From Scleroderma bovista (lineage: Eukaryota; Basidiomycota; Agaricomycetes; Boletales; Sclerodermataceae), in assembly GCA_037178675.1 (NCBI GenBank), contig JAYMGJ010000305.1, forward strand, positions 41,908-105,907: DNA of 64,000 bases, in the 5' to 3' direction. The position numbers and the translations under genes were made by a program. Below, piece by piece: positions 45,688-57,042 of this stretch; the first letter of the stretch is position 1; every line of letters starts with the position of its first letter. The notes beneath the pieces are model-generated. The model saw only the letters and a program-made list of their open reading frames with translations, was not told where the DNA came from and did no database searches.

Positions 45688-48600
45688 ATGGGGAAGTCCA
45701 AGGTAGTAAAAGTAGGCCCCTCTACACCTGTAACACAGGTGACATGGAAGACAGTAAGATCTGGTAGACAGTCCAAGGACAAGATTGTCAAGGCTCCACC
45801 CCGGAAAAAGGCACGCATTGAAAGAGCTGATGATCAGTCTCCCACTCGCGCTGGTTCATCGGCATTGGAGCACACCAGTTTCCTTCCAGATGAGCCTGTA
45901 GAGGCATATTCTATGACAGATGATCCACCCCTGCGAGCATGTAAATTGCCAAGGAACCAGGTCTGATGCACCTTCCACACTCTTAATATATATCTCATCG
46001 AATCATAGGACCACTATCTGCGAGACTGGCTGCCCTGGAAAGGCAAATATTTGTCAGTGCTCCTGGAAATGGAGGCACCCCCTGCATCAAGGATCTGTAT
46101 GCGGTGTGGAAAGGATGGGGCAATTAGGTGCACTGAATGTGCTCATAGGCCAATCTTCTGCACAAACTGTTGCCTTGATACACACGAGGTCGGTCCCTTC
46201 CATCGGATTCAGAGGTGGACTGGAAGCTTCTTTGAGGACTTCTCTCTTCGCCTGGTGGGTCAGTTCTTTCACCATATCCACATGTTAATTAATAAAGCAG
46301 ATTGGATTTGTAATGCACTTGGGCCACGGTGGAAAACCATGTCCTAGTGGAGGGTATAGCCGCGGGAATAATGCAAGTGATGATGAAGATGCTTGGGAAG
46401 ATGTGGAGGACGATGGGAGCCCACCTCATCTAGCTAGACCACGGGACCGAAGTTTCCTAACTTTGGTGCACACTAATGGGGTGCACTTTTGCGACATTCG
46501 GTACTGCAGCTGTGATGGTTCAGAGGATTCACATCTGCAACTTATGATGGCTGGCCTTTTCCCTGCGACAACAAAAAGTCCCAGGACTGCATTTACCTTC
46601 CAGGTGCTGGATGATTTTATCCGGGACAATGTGGAATGTGGCACCACTGCGATGAACTACTATAGTAAATTGCAGAGACTAACATCCAATGCATTCCCAC
46701 ATGCGGTGCCAGTAAGTGAAGTAACCTTTTGTTTACCGCGGCACTGACACCGCGGATGAAATAGAATAGGTACAGAGATCTGCTGAGGTTGTCAAGGGCA
46801 TGGAGATTGTTGAAGCTTCTCAAGTGGCAAGGATTCCACGGAATCTCGGAGGAACCTGGGCCAGGGGAGCTGGTCCTCTTTTGCCCCGCATGTCCCCAAC
46901 CTGGGGTAAATTTACCGCCCGCGGGAGGGGTCGATCTCACACAGTGAGTATAGGTTGTAATTATTCTATTATTTGCAAATACAACTGATTTGTACAGCTG
47001 GAAATATTCGAGGATCATTGCTATGGATGGAAATTTCAAAGCCGAACATATGTTGCTCAAACAAGCTCCAAACGAAGTCTGGTTGATGGATGGAAAAGGG
47101 TTCATGGTAACATCGCAGCCTTATAAGTCCTATTTAGCAGGAAGCACAAATCGAGTGGAGGTATGACCTCTTTTACTTGAGCAGCGGTAATTCCTCATGT
47201 TGCCATTAGAAATCGGACTGTAGCAATCATCGTGCGGTCAATCAGGCCAATACTAGTCGAAGTCAGTTGGCATCAACTGGAATTGGTGGATGTGCCTGTG
47301 CTAGACATGGGTGCTTTGTTCCGCATGCCATGGTTGATTTCCAAAAAGGAGAGCAGTATGTCCGCGGCTCCCATATAAAATCGCTTCATTGACCCGCGGA
47401 TAGGCAAGTCAACATGGATTATTCCTTGGTGCATGCAGTGCATCACAGAATGGACCACCAACAGCGGGTGGTAAACTTCTATGACATCAATTGTCAATAC
47501 AGCAAAAACCTGTATCGGCGTATAGAAGAGAACCGGTTTTTGTCTCTCCCACCCAGACTGAAGATTCAACCCGGCATTGGTATATGGCATGTCCATGGAC
47601 ATCAATCGGAATGTTTCATGAGGTATTCCCCTAATTTCATTCCTGGAGTAGGCAATGTGGACGGGGAAATAATGGAGACTCTCTGGTCGTCCTTAAATAT
47701 TATTTCCCCCTCCACCCGGGGAATGGCTGCCCCTCATCGGCAGGAAATGCTGGACTTCCAAATGAATGACAGTAATTTCTTGAAGATGGTCCGCATGCGT
47801 GAGTGATCCTTAATTGCGGGTATTGCACCGGTATTCAAATATTCCAGCTTTGTCATTGAAGAGGAAACTAACTGCCGCCCAACGGAATCTTTCATCATCT
47901 CGTTATGCCTTTGCTACTTTGGATACAACTGTGCCTGAAGACATTCGTGATATTTGGAAGGCCCAAGAGTCGAAGGCACTTGTGGAGAGGCTATCCAATC
48001 CAACGGCCATGGATATATTTGAAGTTCGGTTAGAAAAGGGTATGTCCTCGTGTAATACATACAGAACAAGGCTGAAATCCCATGGCAAGCACCAAGTATT
48101 AAATCCATGGAGATTAGCCTCATAGAAATGCAAGCCGCGGCAGGGGCACTGCGAGGATCCGCCACATGGATGGCAAGGGCCTTGAAGGTGGAGGAGTCTC
48201 AGATAGTGCTCTTATTGGATGCACGCAGGATCGATTCAAGAACTACCGAAAGCCAAAGGCTTGACATTTCCCGCCGTCGCGACAGGCTACAGTCTCAAAT
48301 CAATAGCTTGTTGCAGACCGCGGCACCATTTGTTGGGGCCGACTGGGACAGTGGACTTGATAGCCGTGACAATGGTGACCCAGGGAGTGATGAAGATGGT
48401 ATTTTCGTTACTGTATCCCCAGGGAATGCAGAACATGCCATACTGCCGCTGCCTTCCTATATGGGATTGCGGCGGTGCGGTGAATTGGAGCTGAATGGCC
48501 TGGTGGAGCAAGAACTTCAGCTCAGACAAGGCCAGGCCAATGATGCTCTGCATGAAATACGGCTTGCTCTCGCAGACAAGGCAATTTTATTTCGCACAGA

Positions 48601-49174
48601 GGTCCGACATGGGAAAAACTATGCTGTGACAACCCGCGCTTGGAAAAAGGTATCGGACCTGGACACCTTGGTCAAAAGATATTCCGCGGTCTATAATCAG
48701 TGTCGAAAGCAAATGGTTGCTTTGGGAGCTGACCAAAGCATTCTTGACCGGTATCAAATACTGAACAAGAAGGATCTCACAGTGAGTACCGCGGTGTCCG
48801 ATCCCAATGCAAGGGGCCATCGCCATGACTCCTTGGCATGGTTCTGGACTATGGACATTCCAAAGGACACTGATAAAAATGATTGGATGTCAGAGTGTAA
48901 GCTTTGAAATCTTCGGTCATATATACCTACTTAACAATTTCAAATAGTTTACCGGGTTCATTGGTTACGGGCGAAGGCAAGACAAGATCGATGGACTGAG
49001 GAGGTGGACCTCATAATTTCAGAACAGGGTTGGACACATAACTTCTTCAGAAAGCGGGCAAACTTCTGGGAGGAAAAAGCAGCGAAAGCAGCATTGGACT
49101 GTGACCGCGGCATGGCATGTTATTCAGCAAGGCAATATGACATGTACAACAAATTGAGTAAACTTTGCCAATAG
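45688..49174 (+). CDS. KDZ transposase with CxC2 cysteine cluster, copy B
   Basis: Ten exons can be joined in phase: 45688-45960, 46009-46254, 46301-46711, 46765-46943, 46998-47160, 47210-47355, 47404-47798, 47848-48039, 48090-48896 and 48948-49174, giving about 1,010 residues. Domains: basic N-terminus (1-90); CxC2 cluster (about 115-260: ICMRCGKDGAIRCTECAHRP, FCTNCCLDTH, LGHGGKPCP, FCDIRYCSCDG); FCPACPQPGV linker; DDE core with MDGNFKAEH (near 380), FYDINCQY (near 500) and GNVDGEIMETLW (near 565); a helical region; and the tail EFYRVHWLRAKARQDRWTEE. All expected catalytic acids are present and no stop or shift is seen, so the enzyme could be active. A 48-bp intron at 47356-47403 contains two CCGCGG motifs. 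Confidence 0.93.
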
Positions 49175-49484
49175 ATGATTGTTTGTATTATTTTTACATC
49201 CTGGGAATTGGAGATGATGAGTCGTGGCCGCGGTGTGCAAAGCTATGGTTGGCAAACATGCTGTGCCAATATTGGTGAATAGCACTTACCCTACCATGTC
49301 ACCTAAGCCCATTACCATCCAAGGCCATCCAAAATATCTCACAGGATACTTGAGTTACTATACCTTTATGCAGCCGTGGTGTTAATGGCTTCCCCAATAA
49401 GTATTCTTTTGATTGTTCAGAAGCCACCCATTGAACACCACATGCATAATAATTCTACATTTTATGTGTCATTATGGAATACAT
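49175..49484. other. Convergent spacer between transposase B and X-B
   Basis: 310 bp, AT-rich, one CCGCGG at about 49228. No gene is seen. Confidence 0.4.
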
Positions 49485-50283
49485 TCAATGGTCTGTTCCC
49501 CTCCAAAGTTTGTCCGCGGACACCGCCCACTTCTCCTCCAGCTCATCGGGAGAATCTGTTAGGTATTCCACCATGCTCATGCGGTCGACGAGATGATGTA
49601 ATCGTGCATTTTGACAAAAGATCTTCTCATCCACTTCGTTCAAGAGATGCTGGGTTTGTAATTTGATATCCTCGATCCCCAACCCCGCGGTTTCATTGAC
49701 TTTGAATAGGCTCGGAATGCCATAATCCCCTGGCTGCAATGAATGATGATTAGCAATGTGTTTTCATATCGTTGTGAACTCACCTGGTTCTGCGGAAAGA
49801 ATTGCTGTGCCTCTCTGACTAGCTGGCTGAGTGTTTGCCGCGGTACCGCATTGCCAGGGATACCCCATACCCACCATTCTCCCGGTGTGGCCCATGGACT
49901 GTGGACTCTGGCTTCCGCGGGATACGCCTTGAAGACCTTGATGGTTTTGATCTGGCACATCAACGTTGGTGCATCTGGGTCCCCAATAGACACCCATTCC
50001 ATGACTTGAGCCGCAACCGCGGGAACCTGCATCACCAGCCCATGCTTGTTGCACACCGCAAGTAATCGCTCCAAAATTGCCTGCAGGATTGGTCAGCCCA
50101 TTTGATGTGATTGGAATTCAAGCATCGCACCACTTCCGCCAATACATGGGCATGCCAATCGATCTTCTCCCACAGCGAATCTTCCCCTCTCTGCTGCAAA
50201 GCATGTACGAACCGACGGAATCTGATACCCGCATATTGTAAAGTAGCCGAGAGTGTGCGTGCGTGAATACTGGAGGAATCCAT
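49485..50283 (-). CDS. KDZ cargo gene X (unknown function), copy B
   Basis: Three exons with the same borders as copy A. Start MDSSSIHARTLSATLQYAGI at 50283, end SADKLWRGTDH at 49485. Conserved with A: EKIDWHAHVLAEV, ILERLLAVCNKHGLVMQV, VMEWVSIGDPDA, PGEWWVWG, IEDIKLQTQHLLNEVDEKIF and HLVDRMSMVEYLTD. The reading frame is intact although the TET/JBP neighbour found in A is missing here. Predicted all-helical and soluble. No family is recognised. Confidence 0.75.
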
Positions 50284-51015
50284 GGGTGTAGAATGGGGAG
50301 TAATGATTGATATTTATAATTGATCCACCAACATTCCCACGTACGGCCTACCATTGTTTATCAAACAATGACCCCCCACCCAGTTGGCATTGATCAATAT
50401 CACCCATTGCTCCCGCGGATATATAATTAGTTCATCCCTTTTCTCCTATCTATATGTGATTAGTATGTCTGGATTTCAATTAGATATCTAATCTCCCTGC
50501 GATGACATATAACCGCGGTCGCAATATAAGTAATCTGCTGTGAATGCCAAATGTAAAGACAGAATTGGTCAGGGAATTGACACCTCATTATTGCCTTTTT
50601 CTAATATGAATTGGCGATCTATTTTGTGAATCTCTCGCCGTGCCTAATGGCTGTGGCAAGTTGACCCATCGATAACAAATATCCCGCAAGATAACAATCA
50701 TTCCAATGTTGGTATTATCCTCTCTTCTTTGTCAGATAATTTCTCTCCTCCTGCATTTGATATCAGCAATCAATCATATGTACTGATACATCACCATTGT
50801 CCAATCGGTCACCACGGCTGCGAGCAACCTCTCCCGTGGACTTTATACCAACCTGTGACATTTCAAATTGTATCAATTGCTCACCTTCTTATGTATTATT
50901 TACAGGTTTGGCCAATCAATGCTTACTGATGTGGGTTCCACCCGCGGCTGATCTTCTAACATGATTTGTATCTACATGTTGGCACCGCTCCAAAACAGTA
51001 AATTCCATTTCCTGC
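50284..51015. other. X-B upstream region cut by the gypsy LTR
   Basis: This corresponds in position to the X-TET divergent promoter of A. I could not find a TET/JBP exon. Three CCGCGG motifs (about 50410, 50511 and 50940) show it is still KDZ sequence up to the LTR. Confidence 0.45.
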
Positions 51016-51646
51016 TGTTACGACCATGTCCAACTCCGGGTCTCATCCGGTCGCTCCGGTCGCGTCGCAGCTCTCTAGCTCAACTCCGGTCGCTCGTCAC
51101 TTACTCCGGTCACGGACGCGCCGATAACCTTCCGTTAAGTACGACCCTTGGTCTATACTCCATTCACTCTTACTACACTTCGCCGTCTGCCCTGCCTTGA
51201 CGTGAGTTCTCCGTGAACTCGATATATCCTATACCTTGTAGCATTTTCACCGGACCTGACTTTATTTTATCCGGACCTGACTTTATTTTCACCGGACCTG
51301 ACCTAGTCCTAACTCCGGTCATCCCTTGTCCGCTATTAGGTTGTTTACTTGTCACCGTATGTACTCGACCCTAGTTCTACTTAGTATAAGTACCCTCCAG
51401 TTTACCTTGTACACCTCAGTCTGAAATCATCTAAGTCACTACTCCTGATCCTCTGTCCGTCTCCGTCTCTATCTCCGTCTGACCGGAACCTACGCAAGGG
51501 ATCAACGCTCGCCGTCCTTGTCGTTGAATCCAAACGGTCGCAACTCCGGCCCGGGCTAACCTCTGCCCAAACCTCTGACCTCCCCTCTCGTCCGCTTTCG
51601 TCCGGACTTGACCGGACCCCCTACCGGAGTAGACCCGGACTTGACA
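51016..51646 (+). repeat. 5' LTR of the gypsy element
   Basis: 631 bp, TG...CA. The first about 190 bp differ at many places from the 3' LTR, while the remaining about 440 bp are nearly identical. Confidence 0.93.
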
Positions 51647-51715
51647 GTATTTCAGACTCACACTTGTGTGGGTTCACTATACAAACCTCGTACGCAAACT
51701 AGTTTCCATTTCCTC

Positions 51716-53166
51716 ATGACCATGACTACGCGCGCTCGCGCTCGTACTGCTGCCGCACTCGCTGAAGAAGCAGGTGCAGTAGACGACCTTCACCTTTCTG
51801 CCGCCCAGCAAGCCCTGTCTAATCGCAGGCAACCTCCGGCTTCTGTAAGCCAATTCCGGAGCTTTACAGCTCGAAACCCCACAGCACCTTTGACTCTGCG
51901 TCGAGATGCTGCGTCTCAGAGCCTTCGTGGTTCTGCAGACTTAGGTCGCCATGAATCTGTTTCTGGTGACAGGTTTCCCTACCGTCGCGACCCCACTCCG
52001 GAGCGTCGCGAACCCGGTCGTTTCCAATGGTTCGGCCCTGAGGATGGTCCCGGAGATGATCCGGACGACCCCGGGAGATGACAACAACAACAACAACAAC
52101 AACAACGATGATGAATTTCTCGACGCCACGGAAGAACTAGACCCTAGCCTGGCTGTCTTCCACAATCTCGCCATCGCTGTCAACCGCCTCTCCCGCTCCT
52201 CCCGCCGTTCCAACGACTCCTCCTTCCTCCCGTGCCAAGGTCCGTGAACCGGACACCTTCGATGGCACGGACCCCAAGAAACTCCGGACCTTCTTGGTCC
52301 AGTGCGAACTATGTTTCCAGGATCGCGCCAAAGCTTTCCGCCAAGATAGGGCAAGGGTGACGTTCGCCCAGTCCTATCTAAAAGGTATGACACTGGAATG
52401 GTTCGAACTGGACCTCCTCAACTCCGGCAATCCGGCTGACCGTCCGCGCTGGATGGACAGCTGGGTCCACTTTGTCGCAGAACTCCAAAGTACCTTTGGA
52501 CCTCACGACCCAGTTGCTGATGCTGAGCACCAGCTCGAGCATCTCCGGATGAAAGACTCGTACCGTGTTACACGGTACATCATAGATTTCAACCGTCTTG
52601 CTTCGCAGGTCCAGGACTATGGGGATGGCGCACTCCGTCGCCTGTTTTACTCCGGTCTCCCGGACCGTCTCAAGGATGAGATTGCACGAGTCGGGAAACC
52701 CCTGACTCTAAACGGGTTGAGAGCCCTTTGTCAAGAGATCGACGCGCGCTATTGGGAGCGCAAAGACGAGATCTCCCGTACGACGAAGAGCCAGCCTACC
52801 TCGTCCACTCCCAAGCCCTCCAACTCCGGAGGCAACACCCCCAAGTCCGGTCAAGCCAAGACCGGCAACTCCCCCAGCTCCGCCAACACCTCTGGCTCGT
52901 CAAAGCCGACCAGCAACCAGTCCTCGTCCGGTTCCAAACCGGATTTAACCAACAAGCTTGGTAAGGACGGGAAGCTGACTGCTGACGAGCGCAAACGGCG
53001 GCTCGAAAACAACCTCTGCATGTTCTGTGGAGGTACCGGACACTTCGCGGACAACTGTCCAAAGAAGTCCAAAAAGGCCAAGGCTCGCGCTGCGGCCGTC
53101 GCTGCTGAGTCCGGTAAAACGGACTCTACTAACTCGGGTGCCAACTCCGAGTCAAAAAAAGAGTAA
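51716..53166 (+). CDS. Gypsy Gag (two apparent frame breaks near the N-terminus)
   Basis: ATG at 51716 opens MTMTTRARARTAAALAEEAG. The frame changes near 52078 (just before an AAC repeat encoding poly-Asn) and again near 52205. From there the conserved gag core is open: VREPDTFDGTDPKKLRTFL, FAQSYLKGMTLEWFELDLL, STFGPHDPVADAEHQLEHL and LPDRLKDEIARVGKP. A CX2CX4HX4C zinc knuckle (CMFCGGTGHFADNC) precedes a Ser/Lys-rich end and the stop at 53166. Gag packages element RNA into particles. The two breaks lie in low-complexity sequence and would inactivate Gag unless they are sequence errors. Confidence 0.85.
53154..53160 (+). promoter_or_regulatory. Putative -1 ribosomal frameshift site (A AAA AAA)
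   Basis: Seven A residues in the gag frame read TCA AAA AAA GAG TAA. A -1 slip here enters a frame that stays open for 37 codons and joins the pol ATG at 53271 in frame. The heptamer fits the X XXY YYZ rule and sits one codon before the gag stop. Confidence 0.7.
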
Positions 53167-53270
53167 GCAGCTCCCGGCCCTCCGCACAACCGGCGAGCTG
53201 CGTTGACTCCGGAAGTGCACCCAAGGAGGCCCGCCTCAACGCGTCCGCTCTTTTCGACCCAAACTCTCTT

Positions 53271-56200
53271 ATGCCTTATGTTTCTCTTTTATCTCATGAT
53301 ATACCTAAAATCCGCGCACTTGTGGACTCCGGGTCCACGCATTGCTTTGTAGATTTACAATTCGCGCACAAAAACAACCTTACCTCCTATTCCGTCTCTC
53401 CCGTCCAACTCCGGTTATTCGACGGTACATCAAACTATGTAATTACTCAAGCTATCGATTTATCAGTGCAGTTCCCCGCATCCGGTGATGTCACCCCCAT
53501 GACTTTTTATCTCGCTCCGTTGGATTCTGAATGCTCGATTGTCCTTGGACATAACTGGCTCACCCGCTATAATCCGTTGATTGACTGGGTATTGAGTAGT
53601 TTAACATTCCGGACTCTTGCAGGAAGTTTGCCAGCGCCCCCGTCGACTCCCTCTCCGGTTCTGCCCGGAAACTCTGACTCCGGCCTCTCCGGCCAGTCTA
53701 CCCCAGGCCTCGTGCCATCTGTCGACACTCCGGTTTGCAACCCTCCGCTTATCTCTCTAATCAACGCAGCCGCATTCGTGCGTGCGTGCAGTTTGGAAGG
53801 ATCCACGAAGTACCAACTCCAGCTGCGTCCTGCGGACTCAGCAAAGGCCCGGTCTTCTTCTATATCAACTCCGCCGGACTTGGACATCGTCCCTCCGGAA
53901 TACCGCGATTATGCGGATGTGTTCAGTAAGGCGAAAGCCTCTGAACTTCCCCCGCATCGCGATTACGATTTGAAGATCGAACTCGAAGAAGGTACTTCAC
54001 CACCCCTGGGAACCCTTTACTCACTGTCTCCGGTCGAGCTCTCCGCTCTCCGGACGTTCATCGATGAGAATCTCACTACAGGTTTCATTCGCCCTACCGC
54101 TTCCTCTCACGCTGCTCCGGTCCTTTTCGTTAAAAAGAAGGACGGCTCCTTACGACTATGCGTTGACTTTAGAGGCCTTAACAAAATCACCAAAAAGGAT
54201 CGCTACCCACTCCCCCTTATCTCTGATCTATTGGACTCACCCAGCCGTGCTAAAATCTATTCCAAGATTGACCTCCGGCACGCGTACCATCTAGTCCGGA
54301 TTGCTCCGGGCGATGAATGGAAGACCACCTTCCGTACGCGCTATGGGTCCTACGAGTGGTTAGTAATGCCCTTTGGCCTCACTAACGCCCCTGCAGCATT
54401 CCAGCGCTTTGTCAACACCGTCTTTGCTGACATGCTGGATGTCTGTGTCGTCGTATACCTCGACGACATCCTCATCTACTCCAAGGATATGGAGTCTCAC
54501 CAGCAGCATGTCCGGGAGGTACTCCGCCGACTCCGGTTGCATGGCCTCTTCGCCAAACCGGAGAAATGCGAGTTCCACTCGGACTCAGTGGAATACCTTG
54601 GCTACCGTCTATCCCCTGAAGGTCTCACTATGTCTCCGGACAAAATACAAACCATCTCTGATTGGCCTGAACCTCGTAAGGTAAAGGACATTCAGTCCTT
54701 CTTGGGATTTGCCAACTTCTACCGCCGGTTCATTTTCAACTACTCCGACATTGTGGTCCCTCTCACCCGGCTCACCCGGAAAGATGCTCCTTGGGTCTTC
54801 TCCGAGGACTGTCGACGCGCTTTCAATGCTCTCAAGCACGCCTTCACTACCGCGCCCATACTCACTCACTTTATTCCGGACACCCCTATCATCGTGGAAA
54901 CGGACGCCTCCGACTACGCAGTCGCTGGTATCCTGTCTATCACTTGCTCCGACGGAGAGATTCGTCCGGTAGCATTCTACTCCCGGACCTTGACTGCTCC
55001 GGAGCTGAACTACGACACCCACGATAAGGAACTCCTTGCCATCTTCGAGGCATTCCGGAACTGGCGCCATTACCTTGAAGGCTCCGCCTCCCCTATTGAC
55101 GTCGTCACCGACCACAAGAACCTAGAGTATTTCTCTACCTCCAAAGTCCTCTCCCGCCGGCAAGCCCGGTGGTCTGAATTTCTCTCCCAGTTTAACCTCG
55201 TCATTCGTTTCCGCCCCGGAAAACTCGGTGCCAAGCCGGACGCTCTCACTAGACGATGGGACGTCTACCCCAAAGAGGGGGATAGTGGCTACGCCCGTGT
55301 TAATCCACAAAATCTCAGGCCGGTGTTCACCCAAGAACAACTGACTAACTCCCTTCGCGCAACCATTTTAGAGTTCCCGGTCCTTCGTCGAGCAGTCGCC
55401 ATCATGGACGTGGAAACACTCCACAACGACATCTTATCTGCTCTCCCCTCAGATCCCATTGCCCAGATCCACCTCTCAGACTCACCGGACTCTCGTTGGT
55501 CCACTGATGAGGCAGGTTTCCTCCGCCTAGATGGTCGCATCTATGTACCGGACCTGGACGGTCTCCGCCTCCGGGTACTCCGGTATCACCATGATCACCC
55601 ACTCTCTGGCCACTTTGGGCAAAACCGGACTTTGGAACTAATCCGGCGTAAGTATACCTGGCCTGGTCTTAGGACCTTCGTCAAAGACTACGTCCGGTCA
55701 TGCACCTCCTGCGCTCGAGCTAAGACACCGCGCCATCGACCCTATGGGTTACTAAAACAGCTTCCTGTCCCGGAAAGACCTTGGAACTCCATATCCATGG
55801 ACTTTATTGAGCAACTCCCTGGCTCAACTGGATTCACAGCTATCCTGGTCGTAGTAGACAGGCTCTCTAAACAAGCCGTCTTCATCCCTACCCATGACAC
55901 CATCACTAGCCCGGAGCTCGCGAAGCTCTTTCTACTCCATGTATTCTCCAAGCACGGTGTTCCCGCCCACGTCACTTCAGATCGCGGTACTGAGTTTGTC
56001 TCCCACTTCTTCCGGTCACTCGGAAAGGCCCTCGACATGCGCCTCCACTTCACCTCCGGTTACCACCCGGAGGGCGATGGCCAGACAGAGCGGTCTAACC
56101 AGACGCTGGAACAGTACCTCCGGATCTACTGCAACTACCAGCAGGACAACTGGGCGGACTTACTCCCATTGGCGGAGTTTGCATACAACAACGCACCTAG

Positions 56201-56879
56201 TGCTACCACCGGAGTCTCTCCGTTCTTCGCTAACAAGGGCTACCACCCTAACATCTCTGTCTACCCAGAACGCGACATGACCTCTGCCAGGGCTCGTGAC
56301 TACGCAGTCGACCTTGAGTCGCTGCACCAATACCTTCGAGAAGAAATGGCCCACGCGCAACTTCGCTACCAAGGTCCGGCTGATGCCAAACGTACTCCGG
56401 CACCGGACTTCAAAGTTGGCGACCAAGTGTACGTGAAAGCCAAATACTTCCGGTCAACACGACCATCCAAAAAGCTATCAGAGAAGAACCTGGGGCCCTA
56501 CACTATCATCGCGCAAGTAGGCTCCCTCTCTTTTACTCTCCGTCTTCCAGATTCCATGCGCGCAGTTCACCCCGTCTTCCATGTCTCCCAACTCGAACCG
56601 GCCACACCCAACACCATACCGGACCGGATACAACCTCCTCCGCCACCGGTCGAAGTAGATGGTGAACCGGAGTTCGAGATCTCTGAGATCCTCGACTCCA
56701 AGGTTGATCGTCGACGCAGATCGTGCAAGCTATTGTACCTGGTGCGTTGGTCCGGTTACGAAGGAACTGACGAAGAAACGTCATGGCTTCTCGCCACTGA
56801 ACTTGGCAACGCTACGGAACTCTTGGAAGATTACCATGTCCGGTATCCGGACAAACCCGGACCACTTGCGTCCATGTAG
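53271..56879 (+). CDS. Gypsy Pol polyprotein with C-terminal chromodomain
   Basis: An uninterrupted 1,202-codon frame. Protease: VDSGSTHCFVD (near residue 17). Reverse transcriptase: LRLCVDFRGLNKIT (near 295) and VYLDDILIYS (near 395). RNase H: ETDASDYAVAG (near 543). Integrase: zinc-binding HPLSGHFGQ through CTSCARAK (about 776-820), catalytic Asp in ISMDFIEQL (near 843), Asp in VTSDRGTEF (near 902) and Glu in GDGQTERSNQTL (near 939). Chromodomain: FEISEILDSK, LYLVRWSGY and EETSWLLATEL (about 1130-1180), which in chromoviruses steers insertion to marked chromatin. All key residues are present. Translation probably starts in gag and enters by the -1 shift at 53154-53160, giving 37 extra residues before the first Met. 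Confidence 0.96.
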   Translation: MPYVSLLSHDIPKIRALVDSGSTHCFVDLQFAHKNNLTSYSVSPVQLRLFDGTSNYVITQAIDLSVQFPASGDVTPMTFYLAPLDSECSIVLGHNWLTRYNPLIDWVLSSLTFRTLAGSLPAPPSTPSPVLPGNSDSGLSGQSTPGLVPSVDTPVCNPPLISLINAAAFVRACSLEGSTKYQLQLRPADSAKARSSSISTPPDLDIVPPEYRDYADVFSKAKASELPPHRDYDLKIELEEGTSPPLGTLYSLSPVELSALRTFIDENLTTGFIRPTASSHAAPVLFVKKKDGSLRLCVDFRGLNKITKKDRYPLPLISDLLDSPSRAKIYSKIDLRHAYHLVRIAPGDEWKTTFRTRYGSYEWLVMPFGLTNAPAAFQRFVNTVFADMLDVCVVVYLDDILIYSKDMESHQQHVREVLRRLRLHGLFAKPEKCEFHSDSVEYLGYRLSPEGLTMSPDKIQTISDWPEPRKVKDIQSFLGFANFYRRFIFNYSDIVVPLTRLTRKDAPWVFSEDCRRAFNALKHAFTTAPILTHFIPDTPIIVETDASDYAVAGILSITCSDGEIRPVAFYSRTLTAPELNYDTHDKELLAIFEAFRNWRHYLEGSASPIDVVTDHKNLEYFSTSKVLSRRQARWSEFLSQFNLVIRFRPGKLGAKPDALTRRWDVYPKEGDSGYARVNPQNLRPVFTQEQLTNSLRATILEFPVLRRAVAIMDVETLHNDILSALPSDPIAQIHLSDSPDSRWSTDEAGFLRLDGRIYVPDLDGLRLRVLRYHHDHPLSGHFGQNRTLELIRRKYTWPGLRTFVKDYVRSCTSCARAKTPRHRPYGLLKQLPVPERPWNSISMDFIEQLPGSTGFTAILVVVDRLSKQAVFIPTHDTITSPELAKLFLLHVFSKHGVPAHVTSDRGTEFVSHFFRSLGKALDMRLHFTSGYHPEGDGQTERSNQTLEQYLRIYCNYQQDNWADLLPLAEFAYNNAPSATTGVSPFFANKGYHPNISVYPERDMTSARARDYAVDLESLHQYLREEMAHAQLRYQGPADAKRTPAPDFKVGDQVYVKAKYFRSTRPSKKLSEKNLGPYTIIAQVGSLSFTLRLPDSMRAVHPVFHVSQLEPATPNTIPDRIQPPPPPVEVDGEPEFEISEILDSKVDRRRRSCKLLYLVRWSGYEGTDEETSWLLATELGNATELLEDYHVRYPDKPGPLASM

Positions 56880-57042
56880 TATTACTCTCCCTCCGTTTCC
56901 CTTATCTGTTTCTCTTATCTGTTTCTCCTATCTGTTTCACTCTGTAATATCACTCACTCTCAAATCCAGCCACTTTTCTCTATAAACAAAAAAGTAAAAC
57001 TAAATTACATTTTCTATTTACAAGGAGTCCGGACCGGACCAC

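Larger units (their letters stand above)
35632..51015. mobile_element. KDZ DNA transposon B (inverted relative to A, right end lost)
   Basis: The left terminus is at 35632. Genes left to right are Z (-), GWxPP (+), Y (-), KDZ transposase (+) and X (-), the reverse complement of A's order. Proteins of A and B are about 75% identical by eye, so they are separate family members, not a recent duplication. The element stops at the gypsy LTR at 51016, 732 bp beyond the start of X, before any TET/JBP gene is recognisable. A third terminus-like sequence at 36548 means the first 0.9 kb may belong to another copy. Confidence 0.75.

Noticed and set aside
20335..51015. A recent 30-kb palindrome (inverted duplication of one KDZ element)
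   Set aside because: The two copies are only about 75% identical in protein, have different flanking genes kept, and have different insertions; they are separate family members.
50284..51015. A truncated TET/JBP gene in element B
   Set aside because: The position fits, but no exon resembling the start of the A copy could be found.
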